The translations under genes were made by a program, and so were the position numbers. Shown piece after piece: positions 1-8,118 of a stretch of DNA of 64,000 bases. Location of the stretch: the NCBI RefSeq assembly GCF_007748115.1, contig NZ_CP036289.1:2294001-2358000 (forward strand), read 5' to 3'. Within the stretch, counting starts at the first letter, position 1; every line of letters starts with the position of its first letter. Source of the stretch: Bremerella volcania. GTDB lineage: Bacteria > Planctomycetota > Planctomycetia > Pirellulales > Pirellulaceae. The notes beneath the pieces were generated by a model. That model saw only the letters and a list, made by a program, of their open reading frames with translations. It had not been told where the DNA came from and did no database searches.

Positions 1-204
1 GATGTTCTGCGTCTGCAGCGTATAGCGGCCAGGACTGAACGAATCCATCGCCTTGCCGTCCATGAAGAAGACGGCTTCCTGATTCTGCTGCACGATCAGT
101 TGGGCACCATACTTAATGGCGGCCGAGCCCTCAGGCGGCATGCGATGCACGATGGAGCGATTCGAGTTATCGAAAAACTGAATGACTTCCAATTGCAGGC
201 TCAT
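1..204 (-). CDS. SPFH-domain (virion core-like) protein, N-terminal fragment
   Basis: Only the first 68 residues lie in the window; the rest runs off the left edge. The ATG is at 204-202. The fragment has the pattern [18 protein letters not shown] followed by [18 protein letters not shown] and [12 protein letters not shown]. This is the typical start of the YdjP/virion-core-like SPFH family, in which a beta-rich N-terminal domain precedes the SPFH fold. Members are soluble or membrane-associated scaffold proteins of uncertain role, and often end in a zinc ribbon; that end cannot be seen here. The codirectional gene upstream (402-926) may be a partner, although a palindromic repeat separates the two. 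The family call is by recognition of the N-terminal motif only. Confidence 0.75.
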   Translation of the reverse strand, partial: MSLQLEVIQFFDNSNRSIVHRMPPEGSAAIKYGAQLIVQQNQEAVFFMDGKAMDSFSPGRYTLQTQNI

Positions 205-245
205 CAGGGTTCTCTCTTTCTATGACGTTTATTAGCGATGTTAAT

Positions 246-360
246 TCTTGTCCCCTCTCCCTTCCCAAGGGAGAGGGCTAGGGTGAGGGTTGGTGAAGCG
301 GGTACCCAGTTCGCCCCCTCACCCTAACCCTCTCCCCGCAGGGGCGAGGGGACAGGAATT
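246..360. repeat. GC-rich nested palindrome (REP-like)
   Basis: The outer arms TTGTCCCCTCTCCC and GGGCGAGGGGACAGG and the inner arms GAGGGCTAGGGTGAGGG and CCCTCACCCTAACCCTC can fold into a nested hairpin. Shorter versions of the same arms recur near 5561, 13385, 15368, 18641-18822 and 55257-55425, always between genes. It is a dispersed intergenic repeat of this genome. Confidence 0.75.
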
Positions 361-401
361 GGGACTGGAGAAGAGAACGGTACTCGTTCCTATGTTTACT
401 A

Positions 402-926
402 TCAGGCATCCCCGCCGGCGGCGACGCCTTTGAGCATGTTTTCGCGATGATCGATCTTGGCCAATAGGCCATCGATCTTCGCGGTGATCTCCGGCACCAC
501 TTGGGCTGGGGTCAGCTGCGAGGTGCCCAGGTTCGTGATTTCGTTTGCCAGGCCATCGACTTGTTGGACGAGGGCCAGGTCGTGTTCGTAAATGTCGGTC
601 AGCAGTTCTTCGTCGACTTGCACGAAGTCGAAGAAGCCGCTGTAGCCTGGCATCTGGGACTTCAGTCGATTGATGGCCAGATCCAATCGGCTGCGAAGAC
701 GCTCGAGCATCGGCAATTGATCGATGGCACCCAGGCCGACCAGTGTGTTGCCATACTCGTCGAGCCCCTTCTTCGACTTCTGAAGTTTGTCGGCCAGGAA
801 GTTCCGGGTCATGCTATCGCTCTCGCGGCGATACTCGCGGGCCAGGTAGCCGGAAAAACCAGGGATGTACTGGAGTATCGACTCGACGAGCCCTCGATTC
901 TTGGCATGTTGTTGAGGATCGATCAC
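402..926 (-). CDS. conserved hypothetical protein, helical, next to SPFH gene
   Basis: The product is a 174-residue soluble protein with no signal peptide or membrane segment. It is rich in charged residues with heptad-like leucines (LQKSKKGLDEYGNTL, LERLRSRLDLAINRL), which suggests a helical bundle. I do not recognise the family. I place the start at the GTG at 926-924 because a GGGAGG sits 6 bases upstream. The reading frame stays open to a TTG at 1091, but the added 55 residues look like translated non-coding DNA. It lies upstream of, and codirectional with, the SPFH gene, so the two may work together. They are separated by about 200 bases containing a REP-like repeat. Confidence 0.65.
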   Translation of the reverse strand: MIDPQQHAKNRGLVESILQYIPGFSGYLAREYRRESDSMTRNFLADKLQKSKKGLDEYGNTLVGLGAIDQLPMLERLRSRLDLAINRLKSQMPGYSGFFDFVQVDEELLTDIYEHDLALVQQVDGLANEITNLGTSQLTPAQVVPEITAKIDGLLAKIDHRENMLKGVAAGGDA

Positions 927-1307
927 CGGAGGCCTCCCATTGGGGGTAAAGAGCAAGAGACGCTGTAACGCGTGTCTCGATGAACTGTGCGATGAGTTGT
1001 CATGTGCTAAGGCGAAGTTGGCTTTGAATTTCAGTGAAATCTCCGCCAGTGTTTCGCTGGATTGCGTGGAATCTTGGGATGCATCGGCCAACAGCGATGT
1101 CTGTGGCGGCCCGTAAGATCACGCTAAGCCGTTACCATATCAGGTTTTTGGTGTGGTGGGAAACAATCTCTAGAACTTTTTAAGGGGCCAATCGTAGGCA
1201 TAAAAATTGAGTGGGAATTCGCCTGGAACAGGGCCGATCATTTTGGTAGCGTCTGTGCGGTTACGTCGCAAAAAGTCTTTAATCCTAGGCCAGTTGGACA
1301 AATATTC
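927..1307. other. intergenic spacer between divergent genes
   Basis: This is the upstream region shared by the divergent genes at 402-926 and 1308-2009. The frame of the left gene stays open across part of it (to 1091) without convincing coding character. I see no RNA gene or repeat. Confidence 0.5.
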
Positions 1308-2009
1308 ATGGACCAGCAGTCCCCGCTTTGCGGAATCCTGATCGCCCTTGTTTTGGGGCTGACCGGATGTGCCTCGAACGGAGCGATCGTCGACCCAATC
1401 ATTTGGTGGGACAAAGACGATCCAGCAGACCTCGCCAAATATGGCCCGACCCCAATTCAGCGGATTGAAGCGTTGGACGATTTGGCTTCCGGTGCTCGCG
1501 GCATGTCGGCCGAGCGGCGATCGGAAGAGGCCGCCAAGATCGCCAAGGCCCTTCCGGAAGAGAAGAACGAAGTGATCCGCGTTCATATGCTGCGCAGCTT
1601 AGCTAAATTGAACACTCCCGAGGCGTTCGCGGCGATGAAGTCGTCGATTTACGATAGCGCTGCCGACGTGCGTCGCGAAGCCGTCGTTGCGCTGGGTGAA
1701 TCGAAGAATCCCGAAGCGATCGACGCCCTGGCCGACGTACTGATCCGTGATCGGGACTATGATGTGCGGATCGCGGCCGCGACGGCGCTGGGCCAGTACA
1801 AAACTCAGAAAGCGAAAGAGGCGCTTGTGCCGGCGCTCGATGCACGGGATCCGGCAATGCGTTTCGCTGCCATCGAATCATTACGCAGAACCAGCAATGT
1901 CGACTACCAAGGCGACACGGCCAAGTGGCGCGAGTTTGCCATGGGTGGCAATCCTGAGCCGCCCCCTTATTCGATTGCCGATCAAATTGTGCCCAGCTTT
2001 TTTCGGTAG
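1308..2009 (+). CDS. HEAT-repeat lipoprotein
   Basis: This 233-residue protein begins with a short hydrophobic signal and a lipobox LTGC with the acylated cysteine at about residue 21, so it should be a lipid-anchored envelope protein. Residues 80-200 contain tandem alpha-helical units with the HEAT/PBS-lyase pattern (DVRREAVVALGESKNPEAI, then DVRIAAATALGQYKTQKA, then PAMRFAAIESLRR). These folds bind other proteins. The last 30 residues after the repeats are Pro-rich and unmatched. The ATG follows CAAATATTC and no strong Shine-Dalgarno is seen. Partner unknown; it stands alone on this strand. Confidence 0.85.
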   Translation: MDQQSPLCGILIALVLGLTGCASNGAIVDPIIWWDKDDPADLAKYGPTPIQRIEALDDLASGARGMSAERRSEEAAKIAKALPEEKNEVIRVHMLRSLAKLNTPEAFAAMKSSIYDSAADVRREAVVALGESKNPEAIDALADVLIRDRDYDVRIAAATALGQYKTQKAKEALVPALDARDPAMRFAAIESLRRTSNVDYQGDTAKWREFAMGGNPEPPPYSIADQIVPSFFR

Positions 2010-2382
2010 TTGTCCTTTGCGATTGGCATAACCGGCAAGCGCTGACTTTAGAAAAATTGGTGCGGTTACGGATTCCCATCTTACGCCAATTGACCAATGT
2101 TGATGGGGACGCAAAAACTGGGAATGGCGTCGGTTTCATTTCAGTTCAACCGCCAGGGATGCCGTTTGCTATTAGCGTGGCGTGCCGTATAACTGAAACC
2201 AGAAACGAAGATGCATGAGCCTCGCAACGACAACGCGGTATTTCATCTTTCTCAGCCGCTTGTGCGAGAAACCACGCCACATCACGCATTTTGCCCCACG
2301 TTTCGGTTTGAACTGTTTGATGACTCTCTCGCAGCCTCAATGCCCATCCACCAGGCTGCCTAAGAACTAAAGACGAAGACGC
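2010..2382. other. intergenic region, nothing recognised
   Basis: This is 373 bases between two codirectional genes. Short reading frames on the minus strand have no coding character. The only structure seen is weak, and no clear terminator or promoter was found. Confidence 0.5.
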
Positions 2383-3951
2383 ATGCTAAGACGGAATGTG
2401 AACCTCCTCGGCGCGATCGCGTTCTGGGGTACGACAACGCTCTCGATGACCACGACGCTCGCTCAAGAAGTAGTTGTGGCTCCGATATTGGGTCATGCGG
2501 ACGGCACTCCGGTGGAACTCTCAGCCGACAAGCCGATGATCCGAATTGCGGCGGTCCCGCAAGAAAAGAACGACCCCTTCAAACCAGCTCCTCCTGCGGA
2601 AGAACCCAAGGGGGAAGTGGTTCCCCCTGCTGAGCAAGACGAGAAGTCTGGCGAGACTGCTGGGGATGCCGCTCCTGGTGAGGATGCACCAGCAGAGAAG
2701 AGTGAGCAAAAGAGTCAAAATGCTGAGGCGAAGCCGGACCCATCCAAGGCGATGGATGTACCTGCCGATGCGCTCAAGTCCGAAGAGAAAGAAGAAGAGC
2801 CAGGCAAGCCAGCCGAAGCCGAATCGCGGCAGCCGGCTCCGCTGATGCAGGACAAAGACGCCAAGCCGATCAAAGAGGAAGGCGCGGAGGCTGAGAAGAA
2901 GGCCACCAAGCCGGCCGATTCAGTAACCGAAGACGAGCCCCAAGTCGAGAAGCCGCTGCCGCCGGAAGTGCGATCGCTGCAGCCACGCATCGCCAGGGTG
3001 CTCAACTATTACTATCGAGCCCAGCCATCCGATGCCACGAAGGACGACGTGTGGGAGACGATGCATGGCTTTTTGCCGTGGGGCGTCGATGCCCTGATCC
3101 GCACGTCCCAGTATCGCCAGCCGGTCAGCACGATCGGTTGGATCTGCTGGAACAAGCCTTGTCGCGGCCATCGTCTGTTTGAAATCAAAAACGGCAAACT
3201 GGAAGCCCGGCAAGGGCCGCGCGTCCAAGGGCATCACGGTCAGTTCCTGGCCATGCTCGCCCAGAGCTACGTGCCTGCTTCGTTCGAGATCCAAGTCGAC
3301 GGTCAGTCGTTCACCGTCGCCGACCTGATCGAGTTCGAGAAAGAGACCTGCCAGCCGAAGTCGGAACTGACCTTCAAGCTGATCTCTCTTTCCTATTACC
3401 TGCCAGCGGACGCCAAGTGGACCTCGCGCGACGGGCAAGAGTGGAGCCTGGAGCGGCTGCTCAAAGAAGAAATCACGCAGAAGGTGGTGGGTGCGGCCTG
3501 CGGTGGAACGCACCGATTGACCGGCATTGCGTTTGCCGTGTCCAGCCGCAAGAAGGCCGGCTTGCCGATGGATGGCGTCTGGGCCAAGGCCGAAGAGTAC
3601 ATCAACGCCTACCACCAGCATTCGTTTCAGATTCAGAACCCAGACGGCAGCTTCAGCACCAATTGGTTCGAGGGACGCGGCATGGACCGCGACGTCGACC
3701 GTCGCATTCAGACCTCCGGTCATATCCTGGAGTTCCTGATTTTCTCGCTGCCGCCCGAAGAGCTGACTTCGCCTGAAATCGTGCGGGCCGTGAACTACAT
3801 TACCACGATCCTGGAGCGGAATCCGAAGCATGAGTGGAGCATCGGCCCCAAGGGGCACGCGCTGCACGCATTGGTCTTGTACGACCAGCTTGTCTTCGGA
3901 ACCAAGCCAGGCAGTCGCACCGCCGAGATCCTGCAAGCGTCTCACGACTAA
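2383..3951 (+). CDS. secreted protein with acidic Pro/Glu-rich linker and a toroid-like C-terminal domain
   Basis: The 522-residue product has a signal peptide (cleavage near LAQE, residues 27-29). Residues 60-200 are a disordered linker almost wholly of E, K, A and P. The folded domain is at 200-520. It contains LARVLNYYY-like, WGVDALIRT, CWNKPCRGHRLFE and NPDGSFSTNWFEGRG blocks. The last, with repeated helices and a DGSFSTNW turn, recalls alpha/alpha-toroid (prenyltransferase/terpenoid-cyclase-like) repeats, but this is inference. Conserved planctomycete secreted protein of unknown function is the safest description. It ends 145 bases before the next gene on the same strand. Confidence 0.75.
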   Translation: MLRRNVNLLGAIAFWGTTTLSMTTTLAQEVVVAPILGHADGTPVELSADKPMIRIAAVPQEKNDPFKPAPPAEEPKGEVVPPAEQDEKSGETAGDAAPGEDAPAEKSEQKSQNAEAKPDPSKAMDVPADALKSEEKEEEPGKPAEAESRQPAPLMQDKDAKPIKEEGAEAEKKATKPADSVTEDEPQVEKPLPPEVRSLQPRIARVLNYYYRAQPSDATKDDVWETMHGFLPWGVDALIRTSQYRQPVSTIGWICWNKPCRGHRLFEIKNGKLEARQGPRVQGHHGQFLAMLAQSYVPASFEIQVDGQSFTVADLIEFEKETCQPKSELTFKLISLSYYLPADAKWTSRDGQEWSLERLLKEEITQKVVGAACGGTHRLTGIAFAVSSRKKAGLPMDGVWAKAEEYINAYHQHSFQIQNPDGSFSTNWFEGRGMDRDVDRRIQTSGHILEFLIFSLPPEELTSPEIVRAVNYITTILERNPKHEWSIGPKGHALHALVLYDQLVFGTKPGSRTAEILQASHD

Positions 3952-4096
3952 TCGCAGACGGTTTCTCTAAAAATTGGCTGTCCCTGGTCCTGAAATGCGT
4001 GGGCAGCGCTTGTCAGTGGAGGAGATCTGTCCTACGATTGTCGGCACATGCGCGTTGATAGCCGGCTTTACTTCTGGGAATGAAACTCCGCCGAGG

Positions 4097-5032
4097 ATGA
4101 AATATCAAAAGCTCTCGAGTCAGTTCACCGAGTTTCTGAAGCTCGCGATTCGAATGCTCGAAATCGCCGAGGCGGACGCGGTACTCATTTTCGTGGATGG
4201 CCAGCCAGAGTGGGACAAGCTCAAGGCCGTGGCCGATGACCACAAGGTCATCGTCGCTGCTGATCGCGAAGAGTTCCTGGAAGGCATCGACGAGACCGAC
4301 CTGCACGGCGTGGTGGTCGAACTGGAAGAGAGCCCCATCCTCGAAAAGCTGATGCACGCACTGGTCGAGGCGGTCGCCAACGATCAGCTTTCCACCGGGG
4401 CCAAAGTGGTTGCCCTGTATAGCGGCTTCGACGAAGAACGCATCGATACGATCAGCTTCATTCGCCTCGATGAACGCCTGGGCCGACTGACCTCGCGCGA
4501 TCTTCGCAAGCTCGAAACGAGCGTGCCGCTGGAAACCCTCAAGATCGTCGTCGACCTGGCCGTCGAGATCGGCCGTGAAGGGCGCGAAGGGAAGCCGGTG
4601 GGTACCTGCTTCGTCGTGGGGGATCATCGCAAGGTGTTGGCCAACAGCGCCCCCAGTGGCTTCGATCCGGCGAAGGGATACGCCAAGAAAGAACGCAACA
4701 TCGCCGATCGCAGCGTTCGCGAGAACCTCAAGGAACTCGCCCAACTGGACGGAGCGTTCGTGATTGCCGCCGATGGTACGGTCGAAGCCGCGTGTCGCAT
4801 GCTCGACGTCACCTCGGCCAACGTGACGTTAAGCAAAGGGCTCGGGGCTCGTCATTGGGCCGCGGCCGCGATCAGTAAAAAGACCAAGGGCATCTCCATT
4901 GCCGTCAGCGAGTCAAACGGAACGGTTCGCTTGTTCCAGGACGGTGAAGTCGTACTACGCATCGAGCCTTCACGGCGGGCGATGAAGTGGAAGGATCTCG
5001 ACTTCGACAATATTCAAAGCGCGAACGATTAG
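4097..5032 (+). CDS. DisA_N-type diadenylate cyclase domain protein
   Basis: This 311-residue protein has an N-terminal module of about 170 residues without a family match. A DAC/DisA_N domain follows at about 175-300. The two nucleotide-binding signatures are LDGAFVIAADG with the DGA at 218-220, and GLGARHWAAAAIS with RHW at 252-254. Canonical enzymes that join two ATP into cyclic-di-AMP carry DGA and RHR; here the final Arg is Trp. The catalytic Asp is present. There are no membrane helices, unlike CdaA, and no DNA-binding C-terminus, unlike DisA. I choose the ATG at 4097 because the 41 codons before it look non-coding. A GNAT gene follows 37 bases downstream, probably in the same operon. 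Activity is likely but not certain. Confidence 0.85.
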   Translation: MKYQKLSSQFTEFLKLAIRMLEIAEADAVLIFVDGQPEWDKLKAVADDHKVIVAADREEFLEGIDETDLHGVVVELEESPILEKLMHALVEAVANDQLSTGAKVVALYSGFDEERIDTISFIRLDERLGRLTSRDLRKLETSVPLETLKIVVDLAVEIGREGREGKPVGTCFVVGDHRKVLANSAPSGFDPAKGYAKKERNIADRSVRENLKELAQLDGAFVIAADGTVEAACRMLDVTSANVTLSKGLGARHWAAAAISKKTKGISIAVSESNGTVRLFQDGEVVLRIEPSRRAMKWKDLDFDNIQSAND

Positions 5033-5069
5033 TCACCGCCACGTTGCTTTTCCCAGGCGAGGTTCACGT

Positions 5070-5558
5070 ATGCCTGCATTTTCTGGCGAGATCATTCGCA
5101 TCGATTTAAACGATCTGCGGCACGCCGAAGCGCTAGTGCATTTGTTGGATCAATACTCGCAAGACCCGATGGGGAGCGACGCTCCGCTGCCCCCCGAGGT
5201 GCACGAGAATTTGATCCCGCGCTTGCGGCAAGTCGATCAATTTCGCGGGCTCCTGGCCCAGTTCGAAGGGCGATTCGTCGGGCTGGCAAATTGTTTCCTC
5301 GGTTTCTCGACCTTCAAAGCCCGGCCGCTGATCAATATCCATGACCTGGCCGTCGCCCCGGAAGCGCGCGGTCAAGGTGTCGGCAGTGCCCTGCTTCAGG
5401 CGGTCGATCAACTCGCGAAAGAAGAGGCCTGTGCGTTCGTCACGCTCGAAGTCCGAGCCGATAACCGAGCCCGCCAACTGTATCTGCGCCACGGCTTCGT
5501 CGAAGGCAACCCGGCTACCGACGCGATGAGCTTCTTCAAGAAGCCTGTTGTGTCCTAA
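5070..5558 (+). CDS. GNAT family N-acetyltransferase
   Basis: This is a 162-residue single-domain acetyltransferase. The acetyl-CoA pyrophosphate loop is clear in VAPEARGQGVGSALL (R/Q-x-x-G-x-G/A) at about residues 92-106. The downstream helix pattern ADNRARQLYLRHGFVEG, which forms the end of the GNAT fold, is also present. The acceptor substrate cannot be read from sequence. The N-terminal PPEVHENLIPRL stretch is like that of AmiNH2-type GNATs acting on small molecules. It starts 37 bases after the DAC-domain gene and is probably cotranscribed. A REP-like palindrome lies just after the stop codon, before the convergent nnrE gene. Confidence 0.88.
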   Translation: MPAFSGEIIRIDLNDLRHAEALVHLLDQYSQDPMGSDAPLPPEVHENLIPRLRQVDQFRGLLAQFEGRFVGLANCFLGFSTFKARPLINIHDLAVAPEARGQGVGSALLQAVDQLAKEEACAFVTLEVRADNRARQLYLRHGFVEGNPATDAMSFFKKPVVS

Positions 5559-5560
5559 TC

Positions 5561-5600
5561 CTGTCCCCTCTCCACCGCGAGGCGGGGGAGAGGGGACAAG
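5561..5600. repeat. REP-like palindrome between convergent genes
   Basis: CTGTCCCCTCTCC at 5561-5573 pairs with GGAGAGGGGACAAG at 5587-5600. It is the short form of the repeat at 246-360. It lies between the stop codons of the GNAT gene and nnrE and may end transcription from both sides. Confidence 0.7.
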
Positions 5601-5608
5601 AGATCCCT

Positions 5609-6286
5609 CTACGATCGAAACACTTCGCGCAGCAGTGCTTGGGGTGTGCCGATGTCGACGACGTGGACTTCACCCACATACGGCTCGGCCGATGGTTTGG
5701 CGAAGCCAGGCTTCGAGGTCACGAACGTCGCGGTGAAGTCGGCGACGATCGTTGGCTCGTAAGGCACGCCGCTGTCGCAGTCGAGGCCGCTGGGAATGTC
5801 GATCGCCATGACTTGGGCCGTCGCCGCATTCACTTGGCCAATGGCCGACGCGATTGGCTCGCGCGGCGGCGAAGTGACGCCGGTCCCCAGCATCGCATCG
5901 ATCACCCAGTCAGCCCTATCAAGCGACTGGGCAAACGACGGGCAAAGAGACTCATCGGCGAAATCGAGAATCTCAATGCCAGCGGCTTCGAGAATCGTAA
6001 AATTAATCAGTGCGTCCCCCTGGATTCGCTGGCGAGGGCACAGCAAGGCAATTCTCACCGGTATGCCAGCCAGGTCCAGGTGTCGGGCAATGACGTAGCC
6101 GTCGCCGCCGTTGTTGCCCGGCCCACAGCAGATCAGCACGCTGGCAGGCCGGCGAGCGATCAAGAGTTCGGCGCTGCCCCGCCCGGCGTTTTCCATGAGA
6201 ATCACCCCTGGAATGTGGTATTTCTCGGCGGCCAGCACGTCGACGGCGCGCGACTGTTCTCGGGTAAGCAAGGGTCGATCCGACAT
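5609..6286 (-). CDS. nnrE: NAD(P)H-hydrate epimerase
   Basis: The 225-residue product is a stand-alone YjeF_N domain. It interconverts the R and S forms of damaged hydrated NAD(P)H so that the dehydratase can repair them. Diagnostic features are LLTREQSRAVDVLAAEKY at the N-terminus, LMENAGRG, the Rossmann-like GPGNNGGDGYVIARHL at about residues 53-68, and VIDAMLGTG with the catalytic Asp and DIPSGLDCDSG further on. The C-terminal ADP-dependent kinase domain (NnrD) found in E. coli YjeF is absent, so the dehydratase must be encoded elsewhere. It is convergent with the GNAT gene and divergent from the FmdB-type gene. Confidence 0.92.
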   Translation of the reverse strand: MSDRPLLTREQSRAVDVLAAEKYHIPGVILMENAGRGSAELLIARRPASVLICCGPGNNGGDGYVIARHLDLAGIPVRIALLCPRQRIQGDALINFTILEAAGIEILDFADESLCPSFAQSLDRADWVIDAMLGTGVTSPPREPIASAIGQVNAATAQVMAIDIPSGLDCDSGVPYEPTIVADFTATFVTSKPGFAKPSAEPYVGEVHVVDIGTPQALLREVFRS

Positions 6287-6364
6287 GGATGGAGTTTCCT
6301 GGGTTATGATTTACAATACGGTGAGCTTACTTGACTCTATCCGATTTTGATTTCAGGTGAACCG

Positions 6365-6604
6365 ATGCCCCTGTTTGAATTCACATGCGAGGCCTGCCAC
6401 AGCCAGTTCGAGTTGCTAGTGCGTGGCAGCGAAAAGCCCAAGTGCCCCGAGTGTGGCAGTACCCAATTGGAAAAGGCCTGGAGCGTGCCTGCCGCACATA
6501 CCGGCGGCAAGTCGAATTCGCTTCCGGTATGCGGACCGATGCCCAGCAGTGGCGGCGGCTGTGGTCTGCCTCAATGCGGTAGCGGCGGTTGCCAGTTCGG
6601 TTAA
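6365..6604 (+). CDS. FmdB-family zinc-ribbon protein
   Basis: This 79-residue protein begins MPLFEFTCEACHSQFE and has the two CxxC pairs of the FmdB/CxxC_CXXC_SSSS regulatory family at C8/C11 and C27/C30. The C-terminus is Gly/Ser-rich and has four extra cysteines (GGGCGLPQCGSGGC, preceded by VCGP), which might bind another metal. The ATG at 6365 is preferred over an upstream TTG because the motif begins exactly there. Members are small putative metal-binding or transcription-related proteins with poorly defined roles. It is 58 bases upstream of the PQQ-propeller gene on the same strand. Confidence 0.88.
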   Translation: MPLFEFTCEACHSQFELLVRGSEKPKCPECGSTQLEKAWSVPAAHTGGKSNSLPVCGPMPSSGGGCGLPQCGSGGCQFG

Positions 6605-6662
6605 GTTCACTTCGCCAATCCTCTCTCTCCTAATTCCTTCCCACCCAATCAGGTTCTCGCCC

Positions 6663-7991
6663 ATGACCATCTTTCGCCTACTTACGCTTGCTCTTGTGAC
6701 GGGACTTTGGACCGGTGCGGCCTCGGCCGAAAGCTGGCCGCAATTCCGCGGACCCAGTGGCGACGGCATCGCCCCGGCGAAGAACGTTCCGTTGAAGTGG
6801 TCGGCCGACGAGAACGTCGTTTGGAAGACAGCCATCCCCGGCAAAGGGTGGTCGTCGCCGGTGTTGGTGGGTGACAAGATCTGGCTGACCACCGCCCTGG
6901 TGACGCTGCTGTCGGAAGAGGAGAAGAACGAACGCCTGAAAGACGCCAAGCCATTTCAGCGTGATCAATCGAACCTTGCATCGACCGTCGATTTGAAAGC
7001 CGTCGAAGTCGACTACAAGACCGGCAAGCTCTTGCGTACGGTAGACCTGTTTCACGTGACCGATCCACTGCCGGTGCATCTGACCAATTCGTACGCCTCG
7101 CCCACCCCGGTTGCCGAAGGCAAGTTCGTTTATTGCTACTTCGGAACCTACGGCGCGTGCTGCATCGATACCGAGACGGCCGAGGTCATTTGGAGGAACA
7201 ACGAAAATGCCCTCGAATACAACGTCGGTCCTGGCAGTTCGCCGGTGGTCGTGGGGGGCCTGGTGATCCTGACGTGCGACGGGGTGAACGAGCAGTACAT
7301 CACCGCCGTCGATAAGAAGACCGGCGAGACCGCCTGGAAGACCCAGCGGCCTCCTTTCCGTACCGACGACGGCGATCGTAAGAAGGCGTATGCCACGCCG
7401 CTGGTGGTCGAGGTAAACGGTCAAACCCAGGTCATCATCCCAGGTGCCCAGTGGGTTTGTGCCTACAATCCCAAGTCGGGCAAAGAGCTATGGCGTGCTG
7501 ATCACGGCAGCGGTTTCTCGAACGTACCAGCTCCGGTGTTTGACAACGGAACCGTCTACATCTGCTCCGGTTTCATGCGTCCTCAACTGTTTGCGATTCG
7601 CACCGATGGCGAGGGGGACGTGACCGACTCGCACATCGAATGGACCTTCAGCCGCCAGGTTCCCACGACCCCTTCGCCGGTCGTCGTCGACGGCAGAATC
7701 TACATGGTCAGCGATCGTGGCGTGGCGACCTGCGTTGATGCGGCGACGGGCCAGGAAGTGTGGACCAGCCGCATGGGCGGCAACTACGCCGCCTCGCCGA
7801 CGTACGCCAACGGTCGCATTTACTTCTGCAGCGAGTCCGGCATGACGACTGTGATCAAGCCTGGGGACGAGTACGACGTGATCGCCGAAAACGACCTGGG
7901 CGAACGCATCATGGCCAACCCCATCTTCCTGGACGGCAACCTGGTCATCCGCACCGCCGAGAACCTCTACCGCATTCGTGAAGAGAAGTAA
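6663..7991 (+). CDS. secreted PQQ-binding-like beta-propeller repeat protein
   Basis: The 442-residue product has a signal peptide (cleavage near ASAES, residue 21-23). It then opens with WPQFRGPSGDG, the usual start of planctomycete PQQ-like propellers. Repeated blade motifs are visible: VVWKTAIPGKGWSSPVLVG, TETAEVIWRNN, KTGETAWKTQ, KSGKELWRADHGSG, ATGQEVWTSRMG. The propeller is BamB-like or dehydrogenase-like in shape, but no cytochrome or dehydrogenase active-site segment is seen. A structural or binding role outside the cytoplasm is therefore more likely than catalysis. A second member of the family is at 13985. The start was chosen at the ATG that opens the signal peptide. Confidence 0.88.
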   Translation: MTIFRLLTLALVTGLWTGAASAESWPQFRGPSGDGIAPAKNVPLKWSADENVVWKTAIPGKGWSSPVLVGDKIWLTTALVTLLSEEEKNERLKDAKPFQRDQSNLASTVDLKAVEVDYKTGKLLRTVDLFHVTDPLPVHLTNSYASPTPVAEGKFVYCYFGTYGACCIDTETAEVIWRNNENALEYNVGPGSSPVVVGGLVILTCDGVNEQYITAVDKKTGETAWKTQRPPFRTDDGDRKKAYATPLVVEVNGQTQVIIPGAQWVCAYNPKSGKELWRADHGSGFSNVPAPVFDNGTVYICSGFMRPQLFAIRTDGEGDVTDSHIEWTFSRQVPTTPSPVVVDGRIYMVSDRGVATCVDAATGQEVWTSRMGGNYAASPTYANGRIYFCSESGMTTVIKPGDEYDVIAENDLGERIMANPIFLDGNLVIRTAENLYRIREEK

Positions 7992-8007
7992 TTTGGACGA
8001 GGTTTTG

Positions 8008-8098
8008 CCACGGAGGGAGGATGGGAAGAGTGACCATCCGTGTAATCCGTGGTCACTCTTCCCTTCTTCCCTCAGTGCTCTCTGTGCCCTCCGTGGCT
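8008..8098. repeat. nested perfect inverted repeat between convergent genes
   Basis: The outer arms are GCCACGGAGGG (8008-8018) and CCCTCCGTGGC (8088-8098). The inner arms are GGGAAGAGTGACCA (8024-8037) and TGGTCACTCTTCCC (8051-8064), both perfect. The element lies between the ends of the PQQ propeller gene and the DUF1570 gene. It can form a long hairpin in either transcript and may act as a bidirectional terminator. It may also be a small mobile repeat. Confidence 0.8.
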
Positions 8099-8118
8099 AA
8101 ACCTTCTTCGCCAGAAAC

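Noticed and set aside
927-1091. N-terminal extension of the 402-926 gene to a TTG
   Set aside because: No Shine-Dalgarno at the TTG; the extra peptide is of non-coding type, while a GTG with GGGAGG fits better.
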